From: a bacterium
Lineage (GTDB): Bacteria; Myxococcota_A; Polyangia; Nannocystales; Nannocystaceae
Length of the DNA stretch: 64,000 nt
Direction of reading: 5' to 3'
Assembly (NCBI GenBank): GCA_024742475.1
Contig: JANSYI010000021.1
Coordinates: 103,768-167,767, forward strand
Part shown: positions 8,932 through 16,697 of the stretch, piece by piece
How the letters are laid out: every line of letters begins with the position of its first letter
Position numbering within the stretch: position 1 is the stretch's first letter
Program-made: the position numbers and the translations under genes
Notes under the pieces: generated by a model
The model's input: only the letters and a program-made list of their open reading frames with translations
Databases searched by the model: none
Told to the model about the DNA's origin: nothing

Positions 8932-9717
8932 CTACTTTGGCTTCTGGTAGATGTGGAAGAAGTTCTCTTCGAGCAGCTCGGGGGCCTCGACGAAGACGAA
9001 CCCGGCGGCTTCGAACTCGGCGCGAAACTCGGCCGGGCTCGCGCGGACGTGGTCGAGTACCCACGCCTCGGATGTGCCCTCTTCGGCGATGTAGTCGATC
9101 ACCGCCATGCGTCCACCGGGTTCGAGGGCGGCATACAGGCTCGCGAGGTACGTGCGTGGGTACTCGACGTGGTGGAACACGTCGCAGATGAACACCAGGT
9201 CGAGCGACGCGGGGTTCAGGTTCGAGGAGCGCTGAGCCGCCTTGACGAACGTGATGTTCTCGACGCCGGCGTCCTTCGCCTTGGCCTCGACGTGCGCGAG
9301 GAAGTAGTCCTGCACGTCGACACCGAACACGGTGCCGGTTGGGCCCACGGCTTCGGCGAGGCGCAGGGTGTACAGACCGCTGCCCACGCCGACGTCGGCG
9401 ACCGCGTCTCCGGGGGAGATCTTCAGTGCTGCCACCACGGCCTCGCGTTTGTCGTGGACCTCTCGGCCCTGACGCTCGAAGCGTTTCTCCCAGCCGCGCG
9501 CGTCATCCGATGCCTCGTACTTGGCGTTGATGCGGACCGCGACTGGGTTGGGTTCTTCGGGCAGCGGCTCTGCCTGAGACGCGATGGCGGATGGTGGGTC
9601 GCTCGGAGCGTCGGCCTGCGAGGGCACGGCGTCGTCGGTCGAGGGGGCGGGCTCGCGGACGACCGGAGCAGAGCTGCAGCCGATCAGGCTGACGAGGAGG
9701 ACGGCGGCACCGCGCAT
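8932..9717 (-). CDS. Lipoprotein class I SAM-dependent methyltransferase
   Basis: 261 residues. The N-terminus MRGAAVLLVSLIGC has a lipobox (LIGC, Cys14) followed by a ~45-residue Pro/Ser/Glu-rich linker. The rest is a class I methyltransferase domain: SAM motif VADVGVGSGLYTLRLAE (about 105-121), acidic turn VFGVDVQD, post-motif FICDVFHHVEYP, and LEPGGRMAVIDYI. Close relatives are generic methyltransferase-domain proteins; the substrate is unknown. Lipid anchoring of a SAM enzyme is odd because SAM is cytoplasmic. Either the leader is a non-cleaved inner-membrane anchor or the domain has another role. Isolated gene, no operon partners. Confidence 0.8.
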   Translation of the reverse strand: MRGAAVLLVSLIGCSSAPVVREPAPSTDDAVPSQADAPSDPPSAIASQAEPLPEEPNPVAVRINAKYEASDDARGWEKRFERQGREVHDKREAVVAALKISPGDAVADVGVGSGLYTLRLAEAVGPTGTVFGVDVQDYFLAHVEAKAKDAGVENITFVKAAQRSSNLNPASLDLVFICDVFHHVEYPRTYLASLYAALEPGGRMAVIDYIAEEGTSEAWVLDHVRASPAEFRAEFEAAGFVFVEAPELLEENFFHIYQKPK

Positions 9718-9869
9718 GCCCGGATGATAGGGGGTTACAGATCGGGAGATCAGGGCCTACCCAATGTGGGAGCTGGGGAGAGCGATGTGGGGCGTTCTGA
9801 TTTGCTCCTGGTCTCAAGTGCTCGTAATGGTGTGGGAAAATCGCCCGCCGCGCGGCGTTGTTGGCCGGT

Positions 9870-10106
9870 ATGCCGGTTGCACGAGGGGCAAGCGTGCGAC
9901 GGGCAAAACAGGCCGCGATGCTGCTGACGATGGCGATTGGCCTGGGCTGGTCCGGACCCGCCACCGACGCCCAGGCGTCGCGCTCGGGGCTCGAGCTCGC
10001 CGCGGCGTCCCTGCCTTCGCTCGACGAGGCCGCGCCCATCGAGGTGGCAGTGAACGACGCCGCCGCCGCGAACGGTGAATGGCGCTACATCTCCGCGCGC
10101 CGATGA
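9870..10106 (+). CDS. Small putative exported protein (hypothetical)
   Basis: 78 codons from the ATG at 9870. A basic N-terminus (ARGASVRRAKQ) precedes a hydrophobic stretch AAMLLTMAIGLGW, with possible signal-peptidase cleavage near TDAQA-S. The mature part is short, Ala/Glu/Asp-rich and ends EWRYISARR. No family recognised. A TTG four codons upstream is an alternative start, and no strong ribosome-binding site is visible. It sits in a 518-bp stretch between the methyltransferase gene and the somatomedin-B lipoprotein gene; the flanks 9718-9869 and 10107-10235 hold nothing recognisable. It could be spurious. Confidence 0.4.
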   Translation: MPVARGASVRRAKQAAMLLTMAIGLGWSGPATDAQASRSGLELAAASLPSLDEAAPIEVAVNDAAAANGEWRYISARR

Positions 10107-10235
10107 GAAGCTCGCAGCCCCGAGGCCGACTCCAAGCTCACGGACGATGCGTCACGCTGCGTGTTTACGCGGACCCGATCCCTCGCTAAGGGGCGGTCCG
10201 AAGGCTCTCCCCCCAACCCGGGCCTTCGCACGACG

Positions 10236-11231
10236 ATGAAGAACGCAACGCTCCTCCTTGCTTTCCTTCCTGCACTTCTGACCGTCTCCGCTTGCGACGA
10301 GGCTCCCCTCGACGAAGCACGCCTTGCGGCGGCCGAGGCCAACGAGCAGCGCGCCGCCGGGTCGTGCACCCCGGACGCGTGCGGTGCGTACATCCCCGCC
10401 AACAGCTGTCAGTGCGACGACCTGTGCGTCCAGTACGGCGACTGCTGCGACGACGTCGACGCGGTCTGCAACGCGCCGGTCGACGAGTGCCAGAGCGACG
10501 ACGACTGCCCCGAGTTCTGCGGCTGGAACGAGGACAACCTGCGCGTTTGCAAGCCGTGGGCTCGCGAGGGCGAGAGCTGCCAGGGCTTCGTCCTGCCCGC
10601 ATACCGGGCCGAGTGTGCCCCCGGCCTCGAGTGCGAGTTCTCCGAGCCCACCTTCGACGTTCCGGGCACCTGCGTCGATCCCGACGCAGGCGAAGAGCCG
10701 ATCTTCTGCGGCGGCATCGCCAACATCGAGTGCCCCACCGGCATGCACTGCGAGCTCGGCGACGACTTCCCGGACGCTGGCGGCTCGTGTCAGCCCGGCT
10801 CGGGCTTTCACGGCATGTGCGGCGGCATCGCCGGCTTCACCTGCATGGAAGGGCTCGAGTGTTACATCGCCGACCCGTTCCCCGACGCGTCGGGTGCTTG
10901 CGTCGAGCCGTGTGTTCCCGCTGGCTGTAGCGGACAGGTCTGCGCCACCGCGAGCGAAGCGCCAGGCATCGTCACCACCTGCGAGTTCCTGCCCGAGTAC
11001 GTCTGCTTCCAGGAGACGTCTTGCGGACACCACGGCCCCGGTGGCGCGTGTGCGTGGGAGGAGACCGACGCCTACCTCGAGTGCCTCGAAGGCTTCGAAG
11101 AGCCGACCGAGCCTGCGGCCGATTCGTGCGAGGGGCACTGCGACGGCCAAGCCGACGCGGGCTGCTACTGCGACAGCGCGTGCGCCTTCTGGGGCGACTG
11201 CTGCGCCGACAAGTTCGACGTCTGCGGCTGA
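10236..11231 (+). CDS. Cys-rich lipoprotein with two somatomedin-B-like domains
   Basis: 331 residues, exported lipoprotein (MKNATLLLAFLPALLTVSAC, Cys20). Residues 44-78 form a complete eight-cysteine somatomedin-B pattern, including CQCDDLCVQYGDCCDDVDAVC. A second copy sits at the extreme C-terminus with CYCDSACAFWGDCCADKFDVC. Between them are two CGGIA repeats (FCGGIANIECPTGMHCEL and MCGGIAGFTCMEGLECYI) of the kind frequent in Cys-rich myxobacterial secreted proteins, and a later Cys block. Somatomedin-B is a disulfide-bonded protein-binding fold best known from animals. The protein probably acts at the cell surface; its ligand is unknown. The ATG at 10236 is preferred because it begins the signal peptide. 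A hairpin follows the stop. Confidence 0.85.
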   Translation: MKNATLLLAFLPALLTVSACDEAPLDEARLAAAEANEQRAAGSCTPDACGAYIPANSCQCDDLCVQYGDCCDDVDAVCNAPVDECQSDDDCPEFCGWNEDNLRVCKPWAREGESCQGFVLPAYRAECAPGLECEFSEPTFDVPGTCVDPDAGEEPIFCGGIANIECPTGMHCELGDDFPDAGGSCQPGSGFHGMCGGIAGFTCMEGLECYIADPFPDASGACVEPCVPAGCSGQVCATASEAPGIVTTCEFLPEYVCFQETSCGHHGPGGACAWEETDAYLECLEGFEEPTEPAADSCEGHCDGQADAGCYCDSACAFWGDCCADKFDVCG

Positions 11232-11249
11232 GCGGTCGCTGCCAGCGGA

Positions 11250-11281
11250 CCGGGGCACGGACTGGTATCATCGTGCCCCGG
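11250..11281 (+). terminator. Hairpin after the somatomedin-B gene
   Basis: A perfect 10-bp inverted repeat, CCGGGGCACG (11250-11259) with its complement at 11272-11281 and a 12-nt loop, lies 18 bp after the stop. It lacks a T-run. It abuts the GTG start proposed for the next gene, so it may also modulate that gene. Confidence 0.5.
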
Positions 11282-12189
11282 TGGGCTGGCGGATACATTT
11301 GAGGGGGGGGCTGTGGCCCCTGTTGCTCTTCGTATCCGCCTGCGCACGGCTGAACCCAGCGTTCGGTGAGGATGAGGAATCCTCGACCCGCGGCTCGGGG
11401 ACGGGAGGCGAGCGGCCGTCGACGTCGTCGTCGACGGTCACCAAGGGCACGAGCCGGGGCGAGGGAAGCTCCGAGGTCACCGGCAACGACCCCGTGACCA
11501 GCAGCACGAGCCTGGATTCGAGTGAGGTCGGCACCGACCCCAACGCGACCGTGGGCAGCAGCGGCGCGCAAGAATGCGAGATCTTCGTCTTCGACGTGGA
11601 CTCGGACACCTTCGTCAGCAATGCGGAGGAGGGGTGCGGCGGGACCGGTTGTATGAACTGGAGCTTCACCGGTACGCCGCAGCATCTGGTACGGACCTCG
11701 GGTGAGCTCGATGCGGTGATGCTGCTGCGCTTCGACCCCGGGAGGCCGGTGGGCGGTGTCGTCAGCGCGGAGCTGAGTGTTCACGTCGGCAGCAGCCTGT
11801 CGCCGGAGGTTGGTCTCTTCGAGGTGCACGTGCTCGACACCGTGTCGTCGTGGATCGACGACGGCGCCAACGGGCCTGCGACCCTGGGGCAGCCAACCTT
11901 CAACGCGGCGGCACACGAGCTCGAAGAGTGGCGCGACGGCTTGGGTGTGGCGCTCTCCAGTTTCGACGAGCTGCGCGACGACTGGCCGACGGTTCCGGTG
12001 ATGGACATGGACGACGACTTGGTCCTCGAGATCCCGATCCAGCCCGAGGACCTCGGGACGCTCGGCCAACGCCTCTCGAGCCAGGCGCCCGTCATCATCG
12101 GCCTGACGGTCCTCGGTGAGGTGCCCGTCATGATGACCGCAGCCGAGGGCAGTGGGATCGCGCGCCTGCAGGTGACGGCGTGTCCGTGA
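11281..12189 (+). CDS. Lipoprotein with DNRLRE-like surface domain
   Basis: 302 residues. A lipobox (LLFVSAC, Cys21) is followed by a ~70-residue Ser/Thr/Gly/Asp linker. The C-terminal ~210 residues read as a beta-rich domain beginning VFDVDSDTFVS, with LDAVMLLRFD, a strand pair AELSVHV, and a WIDDG...GQPTFNAAAHE segment. This fits the DNRLRE domain found in secreted bacterial proteins. Start uncertain: GTG at 11281 or TTG at 11299, the latter beginning LRGGLWPLLLF; the hairpin ending at 11281 favours the later start. No enzyme motif is visible; a surface-structural or adhesive role is a guess. Confidence 0.7.
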   Translation: MGWRIHLRGGLWPLLLFVSACARLNPAFGEDEESSTRGSGTGGERPSTSSSTVTKGTSRGEGSSEVTGNDPVTSSTSLDSSEVGTDPNATVGSSGAQECEIFVFDVDSDTFVSNAEEGCGGTGCMNWSFTGTPQHLVRTSGELDAVMLLRFDPGRPVGGVVSAELSVHVGSSLSPEVGLFEVHVLDTVSSWIDDGANGPATLGQPTFNAAAHELEEWRDGLGVALSSFDELRDDWPTVPVMDMDDDLVLEIPIQPEDLGTLGQRLSSQAPVIIGLTVLGEVPVMMTAAEGSGIARLQVTACP

Positions 12190-12215
12190 GCTGAGGTGAC
12201 GGCCTCGCGCGTGCT

Positions 12216-13745
12216 TTAGCCCGGGCTGAACTTGAAGGTTTGCTTCACGACGACCAATCCACCGCCGGTCGGTCGCTTGAAGCCCCAATGCTTCGCTCTC
12301 TCGAGCAGGCACTTTCGGACCTCCGCGTTGCCGAGCTTGTCGTTGCGGGCCTTGACCGACTTCACCGCGCCCTGCGGGGAGATCGTGAGAACCAGCTGGA
12401 TCGAGCCGGCGAGCGTCGGGTCGTCGGCGAGCTGCTTCGTATAGCAAGCGAGGGTCTCTCGGCGGTGGAGCTTGAGCACGTGCACGACGGATTTGCGGTC
12501 GAGGGGACCTGTGATCTGCGCCTTGTAGACGTAGACCTCGGGCTCGCCAGCGGTCGGTGCGGGCTCCGGCTCTGGCTCCGGCTCCGGCTCTGGTTCTGGC
12601 TCCGGCTCTGGCTCTGGCTCTGGCTCTGGCGGTTCGGGCTCTGGCTCTGGCTCTGGAGGTTCGGGCTCAGGCTCCGGCTCCGGGGGCTCGGCATCCTCTC
12701 GAACCCTCGACAGATCGTCGGCCCGCACGCAGATCCGCGACCACCCGGCACCGAACTCGAAGCACCGCTTGTCGCTCTTCATGGTGGGCTCGCCGTCGAA
12801 CACGTGGTCGACGCGCACGGTCCCGGCGCGCTCCATGTCGGGCCAGAAGACCTCGGCCCCCGCCGCGACCGTCCATGCGCCGGGGGGTGGCGTGGCGGTC
12901 GGGTCGGGCTTGGGTGCCGGGGGCAGAGGGTCGTCGAACCAGTCGGTGGCGCCGGGCTCCTGCAGGCGAAGCTCGGCGCACCGGGTGCCCACACCGACGA
13001 AGGTCTTGCCGTCCTCGTCCTTGCGTACGTGCACGGGAAGTCGCGGCGGCGCCTGCTTGGTGAGGACGAACGCCTGCATGTCGATCGGAGCGCCATCGAA
13101 GCGCAGCGAGGGCCGGTCGAGTGGGCGCGCCGCGATCGGGTCGGGCAGGGGAAACAGCGGCCCGCGGTCGTACTCGTGGCCGATGGCGCTGGGGGGGACC
13201 TTGGCCCGGATGCCGAGCTGCGGCACGCGTACGGGGTCGTCCTCGGTCGCCCCGCGTTCGAGCGGCGTGCCGGCGGCCAGCATCACCGTCGCGCCCCCGT
13301 CGCCCTTGGCCAAGGAGCCGCTGCGAAGCACCCAGACCAGGTCGGTCCGCTGGACCCACAGGCTGACGTCGAAGTCGTGCAGAGGGCTCCAGCCTCCCGC
13401 GCAGTGCTTGGCGCCCTCCTCGGGGCTGAGCGGCTTGACCCGAACCCAGCCGCCCTTGGTCTCCGCCATCTCGAACGCGGCGAAGCGCCGGCCGGAGCGG
13501 ACCTTGGCGTCGAAGGCGAGCGTCACCGCGGGAGCCTCCGGCGAGGGCCGCCGGTGAAGCGCCGTGTCGTGTTCGAGCACGACATATCCATCCTCTGCCC
13601 GCGAATCGTCCTCGCGCAGGGGTGCTTCGGGCGGGCCGACCTCCGCGTCGGTGTCTTCGGTCTGCCCGAGCAGGTCTCGCACCTTGTCGCAGCCGGACGC
13701 GAACGCAAGCGCGAGGGCGAGCGCGGCGGTGCGAGAGGTCCTCAC
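12216..13745 (-). CDS. AgmX/PglI C-terminal domain lipoprotein with a Pro-Glu repeat rod
   Basis: 509 residues from a GTG at 13745. The leader TAALALALAFASGC gives a lipobox (Cys19). Residues ~60-340 are a beta-rich region of unknown type. A pure (Pro-Glu)n stretch covers about residues 350-397, encoded by GGCTCT/GGCTCC repeats. The last ~110 residues match the AgmX/PglI C-terminal, TonB-like domain: a CYTKQLADDP segment, SIQLVLTISPQGAVKSVKA, then a Cys and a final WGF/FKF strand. AgmX is a Myxococcus adventurous-gliding-associated protein; this family link does not prove a motility role. Earlier in-frame starts would overlap the upstream gene and lack the signal peptide. Confidence 0.75.
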   Translation of the reverse strand: MRTSRTAALALALAFASGCDKVRDLLGQTEDTDAEVGPPEAPLREDDSRAEDGYVVLEHDTALHRRPSPEAPAVTLAFDAKVRSGRRFAAFEMAETKGGWVRVKPLSPEEGAKHCAGGWSPLHDFDVSLWVQRTDLVWVLRSGSLAKGDGGATVMLAAGTPLERGATEDDPVRVPQLGIRAKVPPSAIGHEYDRGPLFPLPDPIAARPLDRPSLRFDGAPIDMQAFVLTKQAPPRLPVHVRKDEDGKTFVGVGTRCAELRLQEPGATDWFDDPLPPAPKPDPTATPPPGAWTVAAGAEVFWPDMERAGTVRVDHVFDGEPTMKSDKRCFEFGAGWSRICVRADDLSRVREDAEPPEPEPEPEPPEPEPEPEPPEPEPEPEPEPEPEPEPEPEPEPAPTAGEPEVYVYKAQITGPLDRKSVVHVLKLHRRETLACYTKQLADDPTLAGSIQLVLTISPQGAVKSVKARNDKLGNAEVRKCLLERAKHWGFKRPTGGGLVVVKQTFKFSPG

Positions 13746-13785
13746 TGACCGGAGTATCGATCGCCCGCGCCCGACGGGCAACGAC

Positions 13786-14541
13786 TCAGCGTGCCGCATC
13801 CCGTTCGATGATCTCCAGGACCAAGGTGCCCGTCGCGGCCTGGGCCACGCCAAAGAGCAGCGGCCCCACGAGCGGGATGCTCATCGCGAGGGAGAAGGGC
13901 AGCGCAAACCCGACGAGCGGTCCTCGGTGCTGCTTGACGAACCCTTGCTGCGCGTCGAAGCGCATGTCCAGCTTCTCGAAGTAGGGGTCGAGCAGCTCCC
14001 AGCCCAGCGCGCGTGCGGTGAAGTAGACCTGCATCACCGGGCCGAGCACGGCTCCGACCACGGGGATCAACGAGACGGCGAACGACGCGACGCTCAGGCC
14101 GAGGAACAGCGCCATGCGGATGAGGTTCTGCGGAATGGATACCCGCAGCGGCATGCCCTCGATCGCAGCGAGTTGTTCAGCCCGCTGCGGGTCGACGGCC
14201 CGAACGCCGGCGAGGAACACTCGCTCGCCCAACACGGGGAAGAGCGTGTTGGTGGTGAACAGCGCGATGATGGGCGCCGCCAGCACGACGATGATCACCC
14301 CGGCCACGCGCAGGAGCCACAGTCCGAGCCACGCCCACCACGACTCGCTGCCGTCGATGGGCGTGAAGTGGAGCACGGCCCAGACGCCGAGCACGTCGAG
14401 CGCGCCTGCCAACACGAACAGCACCGCGACGAGCTGCACATACGTGCGCCCCACCTCGGGGGTGCCGAAGACACGCCGCACGCCGCGGCCGGCGGCCCGG
14501 AGCCCCGCACCGACGCCTGGTTTCTCTTGCTCGGGCTCCAT
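13786..14541 (-). CDS. EI24/CysZ-like integral membrane protein
   Basis: 251 residues with about five to six hydrophobic segments: one pair near residues 35-95, a third near 125-150, and another near 205-240. The amphipathic phrase ASFAVSLIPVVGAVLGPVMQ followed by YFTARALGWELLDPYFEK and a QQGFVKQHRGPLVGFALPF segment is characteristic of the EI24 domain family, which includes the sulfate permease CysZ. Substrate cannot be inferred. It lies 40 bp upstream of the AgmX-domain lipoprotein on the same strand and may be cotranscribed. Start is the ATG at 14541 (MEPEQEKPG). Confidence 0.75.
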   Translation of the reverse strand: MEPEQEKPGVGAGLRAAGRGVRRVFGTPEVGRTYVQLVAVLFVLAGALDVLGVWAVLHFTPIDGSESWWAWLGLWLLRVAGVIIVVLAAPIIALFTTNTLFPVLGERVFLAGVRAVDPQRAEQLAAIEGMPLRVSIPQNLIRMALFLGLSVASFAVSLIPVVGAVLGPVMQVYFTARALGWELLDPYFEKLDMRFDAQQGFVKQHRGPLVGFALPFSLAMSIPLVGPLLFGVAQAATGTLVLEIIERDAAR

Positions 14542-14582
14542 CGCCGCCCAAGCTTGGCGTCGCCGTAGACTCAGTGCAAGGG

Positions 14583-15470
14583 TCAGTCGAGGGCGGGAAG
14601 AAACGCGAGCAGCCGGCGGTTGACCTCGGCCGCCGCGTCCGACTGCACCCAGTGGCTATAACCCTCGAGTCGTTCGACGCGGACGTCCCAGACCCATCGC
14701 GAGGGCGGGTTGGCGTACTCGCTCCCCAGATGGACGTCGCCCGTCGCCCAGATGACCTGCGTCGGGATGTCGTGCGGGCGAAGCTGCGTGCGGAGGTCGC
14801 CGCCGCGGCGGAGGTAGGCGCGATAGTAGTTCAGCGCGGCCGTGGCCGAGGCCGGGTCGAGTGCTGCCGCGTAGCGATCGATGTCCGCGTCGGTGAAGGC
14901 CCCCGGCGTGCTCGGCTCGCTCTGCAGCACGGTGCGGACGTGGTCTCGGTCGCCACGAAGCAGCCGCCGCTCGGGAAGCTTTGGCAGCTGGAAGAACAGC
15001 ATGTACATGCTCCTTCGTACCTGGTCGAGGTCGGAGCGCATGCGGTCTTGGTGCGCGGGGTGGGGGCAGTTGAGCACCGACAGCGTGCGGACCGAATCCC
15101 TGTGCCGCATCGCGTGCCACCACGCGACGAGCCCACCCCAGTCGTGCCCGACGACCGACACTCGTGCCTCTCCGAGCGCGGCGATCAGGGCCTGCACATC
15201 GTCGGTGAGCCGTTCGATCTGATACGCGTCGACGCCCTTGGGCTTGTCGCTCTGACCATACCCACGAAGGTCGGGCGCGACGACGCGATAGCCCGCCTCG
15301 CCGAGCGCGGCGATCTGGTGGCGCCACGCGTACCAGAACTCGGGGAAACCGTGCAGCAGCAGCACGACCGGGGCGCCGGGTCGCGCCGACGCGTTCTCGA
15401 CGTAGTGCAGCCGAACCCGACCCGAGTAGGCGTAGCGGTGCACGACGAGGTCATCGATGGGTTCGGTCAC
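14583..15470 (-). CDS. Alpha/beta hydrolase, epoxide hydrolase type
   Basis: 295 residues, soluble. It opens an epoxide or related substrate via an Asp-ester intermediate. Motifs in order: oxyanion-hole LLLHGFPEFWYAWRHQI (residues 38-53); APDLRGYGQSDKP; nucleophile elbow VVGHDWGGLVAWW with Asp110; lid-region tyrosines (for example SMYMLFFQLPKLPE); and a catalytic His in LEGYSHWVQSD near the C-terminus. An Asp nucleophile with HGFPE favours epoxide hydrolase over haloalkane dehalogenase. The GTG start (15470) overlaps the stop of the mobA-like gene (GTGA), so the two are translationally coupled. No signal peptide is present. Confidence 0.88.
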   Translation of the reverse strand: MTEPIDDLVVHRYAYSGRVRLHYVENASARPGAPVVLLLHGFPEFWYAWRHQIAALGEAGYRVVAPDLRGYGQSDKPKGVDAYQIERLTDDVQALIAALGEARVSVVGHDWGGLVAWWHAMRHRDSVRTLSVLNCPHPAHQDRMRSDLDQVRRSMYMLFFQLPKLPERRLLRGDRDHVRTVLQSEPSTPGAFTDADIDRYAAALDPASATAALNYYRAYLRRGGDLRTQLRPHDIPTQVIWATGDVHLGSEYANPPSRWVWDVRVERLEGYSHWVQSDAAAEVNRRLLAFLPALD

Positions 15471-16084
15471 GGCTCGTCGTCTCCTCGTCCGGCCGCGTAG
15501 GCCTCGGGCGTGTTGTAGTCGCGTAGGACCGCGGGGTCGGGCAGGTCGGCGACGCGCACCTCGTTGCAGTCGAGCGCTTCGAAGACGCGCCGCAGGGCCC
15601 GCTCTCCGGCGGAGATGAGCGACGTCGCGGCGGCGCGCGCGGGGCCGACGCGAAGAACTCCCGACAGCGGATGCATTCGATGTCTGCGGGTGGACCCCTC
15701 CGCTTCGACGGGCACGGCTGCATCGGCTTCGCCCACGCGCTCGAACATCCACCGCACGGCGGACGCGGTGAGGTGCGGCTTGTCGGTGGCGGCGAGCTGA
15801 ACGAGGTCGTCGTCGTCGAGCACCGCGAGCCCGCAGAGCAGTCCGACCAGCGGGCCTTGGTCGTCGAGCTCCACCGGGTCGTCCACTCGCGAGACGCCCG
15901 GCGGCAGCGGTGGCAGCGTCTGCCCCACGTGCGCGACGACCACGACCTTTGCGCAGGCTTCGCGCAGCGGCTCGAGTACCGCCTCGAGCATCGTGCCCGA
16001 GCCCCACGGAAGCAGGGCCTTGGACGTGCCCATGCGGACCGAGCGTCCCCCCGCAAGCAGCAACGCGGTGCGTCGTGCGCCCAT
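15467..16084 (-). CDS. mobA: MobA-like nucleotidyltransferase (molybdenum cofactor guanylyltransferase)
   Basis: 205 residues. The NTP-transferase signature LLLAGGRSVRMGTSKALLPWG begins at residue 7. The internal GPLVGLLCGLAVL segment and the metal-site position ATDKPHL (usually CDxPF in MobA) follow. MobA attaches GMP to molybdopterin; related MocA-type enzymes use CTP, so the nucleotide is not certain. The fdhD gene 600 bp away supports molybdoenzyme maturation. Start at the ATG at 16084 (MGARRTALLL); the reading frame stays open upstream into the MITE-like element, but that part is not protein-like. The stop overlaps the hydrolase start. Confidence 0.75.
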   Translation of the reverse strand: MGARRTALLLAGGRSVRMGTSKALLPWGSGTMLEAVLEPLREACAKVVVVAHVGQTLPPLPPGVSRVDDPVELDDQGPLVGLLCGLAVLDDDDLVQLAATDKPHLTASAVRWMFERVGEADAAVPVEAEGSTRRHRMHPLSGVLRVGPARAAATSLISAGERALRRVFEALDCNEVRVADLPDPAVLRDYNTPEAYAAGRGDDEP

Positions 16085-16149
16085 CGGTCGCAGGATCGCG
16101 CGGGGCACCGGGCGGCACAACCGAGACGATGCAGGTGGGGCCTGCGAGT

Positions 16150-16305
16150 AGCCTGTGGTGAAACCCGGCGCGGCGGATCGCGAAGGGTTTTTCGCTCCTG
16201 GGTAGGAGCCGAAACGCCGCTGTACCGGGTGTACTGCAAGTTTTGGCGACGCCGCCAGGCGCGAAAAAGACAAGTGAGACGTCGTGTCGGGTTTCACCAC
16301 AGGCT
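16150..16305. mobile_element. MITE-like 156-bp element with 18-bp perfect terminal inverted repeats
   Basis: AGCCTGTGGTGAAACCCG at 16150-16167 is repeated as an exact reverse complement at 16288-16305, with 120 bp between and no coding potential. A small internal hairpin (GCTCCT-GGGT-AGGAGC) and a short T-run lie inside. GCCTGCG occurs just outside both ends (16140-16146 and 16310-16316) and may be a target duplication with a few intervening bases. It looks like a non-autonomous transposon derivative. Alternatively it could be a large hairpin terminator. Confidence 0.55.
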
Positions 16306-16322
16306 GCTAGCCTGCGCTGGCC

Positions 16323-16697
16323 ATGAAGCTTCGCATCCTCGGAGATTCGCTGCGCCTGCGCCTGTCGAAGAGCGACGTCGAGGCGTTCTCGACGACCGGT
16401 CGCGTCCAGGACGTGATCCGATTCGGCGGTGACGCCCAGCTCACCTACGCCCTCGAACACGCCGAGGACGTGGAGGCGCTGAGCGCGAGCTTCGTGCGCG
16501 ACTTGGTCCTCGTCCGGATGCCCACCTCGATGGCGCGCGGGTGGGCGGACACCGACGAGATCACGCTGCGCTCTGCTCAGTCGATCGACGCTGACGCTGC
16601 GCTGTCGCTCTTGATTGAGAAGGACTTCAAGTGCGCCGTGCCGCGCCCGGGCGAAGAAGACTACGACGGCTTCGAGCACCCCACCGGAGGCTGCTAG
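16323..16697 (+). CDS. DUF7009-like conserved protein
   Basis: 124 residues, soluble. The opening MKLRILGDSLRLRLSKSDVE and the C-terminal LLIEKDFKC followed by an acidic D/E-rich ending (GEEDYDGFEHP) match a small conserved family of unknown function (DUF7009). The middle holds two alternating hydrophobic strands (LVLVRMP, ITLRSAQ). The C-terminal EKDFKCAVPR suggests a single conserved cysteine. The gene starts 17 bp after the MITE-like element and its last 4 bp overlap the end of fdhD on the opposite strand. No function can be assigned. Confidence 0.75.
   Translation: MKLRILGDSLRLRLSKSDVEAFSTTGRVQDVIRFGGDAQLTYALEHAEDVEALSASFVRDLVLVRMPTSMARGWADTDEITLRSAQSIDADAALSLLIEKDFKCAVPRPGEEDYDGFEHPTGGC

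Noticed and set aside
12555..12690. GGCTCT/GGCTCC simple repeat
   Set aside because: It is the coding sequence for a Pro-Glu stretch in the AgmX-domain lipoprotein, not an independent satellite.
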